DNA of 32,627 nucleotides from Chloroflexota bacterium. Lineage in GTDB: Bacteria; Chloroflexota; Dehalococcoidia; DSTF01; RBG-16-68-14. The number at the start of each line of letters is the position of its first letter. The first letter of the stretch is position 1. The translations under genes and the position numbers were made by a program. Positions 30,303 to 32,627 of this stretch are shown piece after piece. The notes below the pieces were generated by a model. That model was not told where the DNA came from. It made no database searches and saw only the letters and a program-made list of their open reading frames with translations. Location: assembly GCA_003228685.1 (NCBI GenBank), contig QIFC01000076.1:1-32627 (forward strand). The letters are read 5' to 3'.

Positions 30303-30892
30303 AAAAGATCATGAAACGTCTGGGCCGCTCCGCTCGCAACGAGCAGGGCATCACCGGCCTCGAAACGGCCATCATCCTGATCGCCTTCGTGGTCGTCGCT
30401 ACCATCTTCGCCTTCGTCGTGCTGACGACGGGTGTCTTCAGTTCCGAGCGAGCCAAAGAAACCGTGTTCGCCGGCCTCGAAAAGGCTCGCGGTAGCATGG
30501 AGATCCGCGGCGGCATGGTGGTCACTGCCACCGGTGTGACCCTTGCCGTCGACGAGATCCAGTTCGCCGTCGCCACCTCCGCCGGCGGCGAGTCCGTGCC
30601 CATGAATCCCCTCGGCACGAGCAACCGGACCGTCGTAGCTTACCGCGACTCCACCACGGTCGATAACGATGTGACCTACACGGTGGTGGACATCGTTGGT
30701 GATGGCGACACGTTGCTGGAGCCCGGCGAACTGAAGGTCGTCACGATCGACGCGACGACAGGCATCACGCCGCCTCCATCGCTCGCGGCAAACGAGCGGT
30801 TCACCCTTGAGGTCCAGACACCCGTCGGCGCCACGCTCGACATTACGCGACAGCTCCCCGCGGAACTCACCGAAGTGATGCAACTCCACTAG
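30299..30892 (+). CDS. Archaellin (archaeal-type flagellin, ArlB/FlaB-like), copy 1
   Basis: A filament subunit of the archaellum type, built like a type IV pilin rather than a bacterial flagellin. It has 197 residues from ATG 30299 (AAGGAG 7 bases upstream). The class III signal peptide is MEKIMKRLGRSARNEQG, a basic leader ending in Gly17. Processing by a prepilin/preflagellin peptidase would expose ITGLETAIILIAF, with Glu at mature position 5, the conserved pilin-type glutamate. The hydrophobic helix continues FVVVATIFAFVVLTTGVF, then SSERAKETVFAGLEKARGSMEIRG, the canonical archaellin N-terminal domain. The exposed part (residues ~70-197) is beta-rich and carries one Asn-Arg-Thr sequon. No ArlF/G/H/I/J motor genes are in the window. 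The upstream palindrome is a likely regulator site. Confidence 0.92.
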   Translation: MEKIMKRLGRSARNEQGITGLETAIILIAFVVVATIFAFVVLTTGVFSSERAKETVFAGLEKARGSMEIRGGMVVTATGVTLAVDEIQFAVATSAGGESVPMNPLGTSNRTVVAYRDSTTVDNDVTYTVVDIVGDGDTLLEPGELKVVTIDATTGITPPPSLAANERFTLEVQTPVGATLDITRQLPAELTEVMQLH

Positions 30893-30941
30893 CAACCCGC
30901 TGCTGCCTGTCGTGAATGACGGACAGCCCGCATGCCAACCT

Positions 30942-30975
30942 AAGACCCGCGCTGCGATTCTCCAGCGCGGGTCTT
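30942..30975 (+). terminator. Terminator after archaellin 1
   Basis: AAGACCCGCGCTG (30942-30954) pairs perfectly with CAGCGCGGGTCTT (30963-30975), a 13-bp stem with an 8-nt loop. No strong T-run follows (ACTAGTTC). It separates archaellin 1 from archaellin 2, so the two are probably not one transcript. Confidence 0.75.
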
Positions 30976-31123
30976 ACTAGTTCATCGCGGCGTCTGCTGC
31001 ATCCACGTGCGCTCACCAGCTGGCAAGTTTCAAGACCAGGTCAAATCCTACCTCCATTTGCCCCTAGTCACATCTGCAGCACCTACCTCTCCAGAACTCC
31101 TAGTGGCTTGCAGTACCCCAAAG

Positions 31124-31140
31124 GTAGGGGTTTCCCCTAA
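31124..31140. promoter_or_regulatory. Palindromic element upstream of the second archaellin
   Basis: The same GTAGGGGTTTCCCCTAA as at 30115-30131. It lies about 154 bases before the start of archaellin 2, compared with about 168 before archaellin 1. The intergenic region 30893-31293 (401 bases) otherwise holds only the terminator and the conserved leader; I see no gene in it. Confidence 0.6.
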
Positions 31141-31256
31141 TGCGCTCTCCTAGCCTCGTAGGCGAAAACGTCTAAGGAAGCCAGGAAAACGAGACCAGTC
31201 ATACGCACCCTGGAGAGACCACCTGGCGGTTCATCCGGGCAGCATGGAACAGCACA

Positions 31257-31297
31257 CGAACGCCGACGGACCGGCGCCAGAAGGAGGAACGACATGG
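31257..31297 (+). repeat. Conserved 5' leader of archaellin 2
   Basis: Partner of the block at 30262-30302, differing at only a few positions (CGAACGCCGACGG in place of CGAACGCCGAGGG, and a shifted base near the ribosome binding site, AAGGAGGAACGAC). It marks the duplication boundary, which includes the ribosome binding site. Confidence 0.8.
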
Positions 31298-31887
31298 AGA
31301 AGATTCAGAGGCTTCTCAACCGCTCCGCTCGCAACGAGCAGGGCATCACCGGGACGGCCATCATCCTGATCGCCTTCGTGGTCGTCGCCACCATCTTCGC
31401 CTTCGTCGTGCTGACGACCGGTGTCTTCAGCGCTGAGCGTGGCAAGGAAACGGTGTTCGCCGGCCTCGAAAAGGCCCGCGGCAGCATGGAGATTCGCGGC
31501 GGCATCGTCGCGACGGCTACGGGCACCACCCTGACCGTCGATACCATCCAGTTCGCCGTCGCCACCACCGCAGGCGGCGAGCCCGTGCCCATGAACCCGG
31601 GCGGCGCCAACAACCGGACCGTAATGGCCTACCGCGACGACAACATCGTCGACAACGATGTCTCCTTCACCGTGACCAACATCGTCGGCGACACCGACAC
31701 GTTGCTGGAGCCCGGCGAACTCAAGGTCATCACGATCGATGCCAAGACAGGAGGGGACATTACCCCTGACCCAACCCTCGACCCGAACGAGCGGTTCACC
31801 ATCGAGGTCCAGACGCCCGTCGGTGCCACCCTCGACATCACCCGCACCATGCCGGCTGAGCTGCGCACCGTCATGCAACTCCACTAA
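31294..31887 (+). CDS. Archaellin-like protein, copy 2, lacking Leu4-Glu5 of the mature N-terminus
   Basis: A 197-residue paralogue of the gene at 30299, about four-fifths identical in my hand alignment. The class III leader is MEKIQRLLNRSARNEQG, cut after Gly17. The mature start reads ITGTAIILIAF, where copy 1 has ITGLETAIILIAF: a 6-base in-frame deletion has removed the Leu-Glu pair, so the conserved Glu5 is absent. The rest is kept, including the hydrophobic helix, SAERGKETVFAGLEKARGSMEIRG, the NRT sequon, and the end LDITRTMPAELRTVMQLH. A two-residue insertion (GD after KTG) restores the same total length. It has its own upstream palindrome, leader and terminator. Possible roles: minor subunit, inactive duplicate, or non-assembling variant. 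Confidence 0.9.
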   Translation: MEKIQRLLNRSARNEQGITGTAIILIAFVVVATIFAFVVLTTGVFSAERGKETVFAGLEKARGSMEIRGGIVATATGTTLTVDTIQFAVATTAGGEPVPMNPGGANNRTVMAYRDDNIVDNDVSFTVTNIVGDTDTLLEPGELKVITIDAKTGGDITPDPTLDPNERFTIEVQTPVGATLDITRTMPAELRTVMQLH

Positions 31888-31947
31888 CAGACATCGGAAG
31901 GCTCGCCTCGCAGCGAGCAGACAGGCTCGCCTTCCACTGCAACCTCA

Positions 31948-31980
31948 GAAGCCGCGCCGGTGCTACCCCGGCGCGGCTTC
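31948..31980 (+). terminator. Terminator after archaellin 2
   Basis: GAAGCCGCGCCGG (31948-31960) pairs with CCGGCGCGGCTTC (31968-31980), a perfect 13-bp stem with a 7-nt loop, followed by GCGTTCCCCTTT. It ends the archaellin 2 transcript. Confidence 0.75.
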
Positions 31981-32156
31981 GCGTTCCCCTTTACACATGA
32001 CCTGCCAACACCGCCGTACAGCCGGGATGTTCTTCACCCGCACCACAAGATACTCAAAGGCGGCGTTTCTTTGCTCTGGGAGCCCTCAGTACGGTTACTC
32101 ACATCCTCACCAGCATCAGACCTCTCGTCTAGGTACTAGCGTGAGCGCACCCCAAG

Positions 32157-32429
32157 AGTATTCTGGCACCAGCGATCACACGGTTCTGGCATATCGCGAC
32201 CACCACGTCTTCGACAGCGACGTGACGTTCAAGGTGGCCGGCATCGTCGGTAACTCCGACACGGCGACCTCAGGGTCGTTGCCATCGACGTCACCACCGG
32301 CGCTTGGCGGCGTCCGCCCTCAACCCGAACGAGCGATTCACCGTCGAGGTCCAGACACCCATAGGCGCAACGCTCGACATCACCCGCACGATCCCGGCTG
32401 AGCTGCGCGACGTCATGCACCGCCACTAG
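32157..32429 (+). pseudogene. Decayed third archaellin, C-terminal half only
   Basis: The sequence matches the C-terminal half of the two archaellins in pieces lying in different frames. One piece reads GTSDHTVLAYRDHHVFDSDVTFKVAGIVGNSDT, then LRVVAIDVTTG, then NPNERFTVEVQTPIGATLDITRTIPAELRDVMHRH up to a stop at 32427-32429. A deletion of about 13 bases after GNSDT and a second shift before NPNER break the frame. No signal peptide or hydrophobic helix can be found in 31981-32156, so the copy is also truncated at its 5' end. The Asn-Arg-Thr sequon reads Asp-His-Thr here. Confidence 0.8.
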
Positions 32430-32435
32430 CGGACT

Positions 32436-32458
32436 CGCGCTGGGATTCCCTCAGCGCG
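32436..32458. terminator. Hairpin after the third archaellin copy
   Basis: CGCGCTG (32436-32442) pairs with CAGCGCG (32452-32458), with a 9-nt loop. It lies between the pseudogene stop and the convergent minus-strand gene and resembles the hairpins after copies 1 and 2. It could serve both sides. Confidence 0.5.
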
Positions 32459-32474
32459 GGTCTGTCGATCTCTG

Positions 32475-32627
32475 CTACGTGGCCAACTCCCGCAGGAGCT
32501 GCGGCATCTCCTCTACGAACGTCGATCGCACGACAACCGCATCGCAGCCCGCCTCACGCGCGGCCCGAAGCACGCCGGCCTCAGTGTGCCGTCCAAACGC
32601 CAGCACCGCTACCTCACGCGCCTTCGC
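32475..32627 (-). CDS. C-terminal fragment of a response-regulator receiver-like protein
   Basis: The minus strand is open from the window edge to a TAG at 32477-32475 and gives 50 residues: EVAVLAFGRHTEAGVL, then RAAREAGCDAVVVRSTFVEEM and PQLLRELAT. The pattern (VLAFG.H...L.AAR.AG.D.VV.RS.F...LP.LL) resembles the last strands and helices of a receiver-like domain family common in Acidobacteria and Chloroflexota. The N-terminal part, including the phospho-acceptor region, is outside the window, so function and start cannot be given. It converges on the archaellin remnant. Confidence 0.6.
   Translation of the reverse strand, partial: AKAREVAVLAFGRHTEAGVLRAAREAGCDAVVVRSTFVEEMPQLLRELAT

Noticed and set aside
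1..32627. CRISPR arrays, insertion sequences, integrase or attachment sites
   Set aside because: No regularly spaced short repeats, transposase or integrase motifs, or terminal inverted repeats were found on reading either strand.

Overview
The window looks like a GC-rich bacterial chromosome segment, most likely from the phylum Chloroflexota. The basis is a bacterial housekeeping set (fmt, gatB, secG, yvcK, plsY, a T-box-controlled ileS) lying beside archaeal-type archaellin genes, a combination known mainly from Chloroflexota. The class cannot be resolved from sequence alone. Nearly every gene has a recognisable bacterial family, and the genes sit in short same-strand runs with tight or overlapping junctions.

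Layout. Positions 1-2440 (minus strand) hold the N-terminal part of a nickel-pincer lactate racemase (LarA), a small hypothetical gene, a zinc-ribbon protein with a repetitive acidic tail, and a CAT-anticodon tRNA. Positions 2469-6129 (plus) hold a promoter, a T-box leader with its terminator, ileS and a 58-codon coupled ORF. Positions 6607-9871 (plus) form a rdgB-moaA-NUDIX-DUF6883-DUF4926-moaC run, so two molybdenum-cofactor genes flank a small two-gene cassette. Positions 9906-10682 hold two minus-strand genes, divergent from an Rv2578c-like radical SAM gene whose promoter contains a LexA-type box. Positions 11812-14344 hold an exported-protein cluster: a small anchored protein, a frameshifted DsbA-like thioredoxin, a cupredoxin and a VKOR oxidase. 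Positions 14390-18029 carry rpiB, three small genes, a cytidylate-kinase-like gene, plsY and an SDR. Positions 18031-20175 (minus) hold a methyltransferase and two tandem GNAT acetyltransferases behind a leader with a terminator-like hairpin.

Positions 20361-22839 (plus) hold yidD with an in-frame amber codon, a PduO-type corrinoid adenosyltransferase, a rhomboid protease and ribosomal protein L25. Positions 22875-30036 (minus) form a long run: gatB (frameshifted), yvcK, secG, a peptide-binding protein, a SAM hydroxide adenosyltransferase, a DinB-like protein and fmt. Positions 30115-32430 are the most unusual part: two tandem 197-residue archaellins with class III signal peptides, each preceded by the same 17-nt palindromic element, followed by a decayed third copy. 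The window closes with the C-terminus of a receiver-like protein on the minus strand.

Functional links. The T-box couples ileS to tRNA-Ile charging. The DsbA/VKOR pair would form extracytoplasmic disulfide bonds. moaA and moaC carry out the first two steps of molybdopterin synthesis. The archaellins would supply filament subunits for an archaellum whose motor genes are not in this window. Three conserved genes (dsbA, yidD, gatB) are interrupted. This could be genome decay or uncorrected assembly errors, and the sequence alone does not decide.
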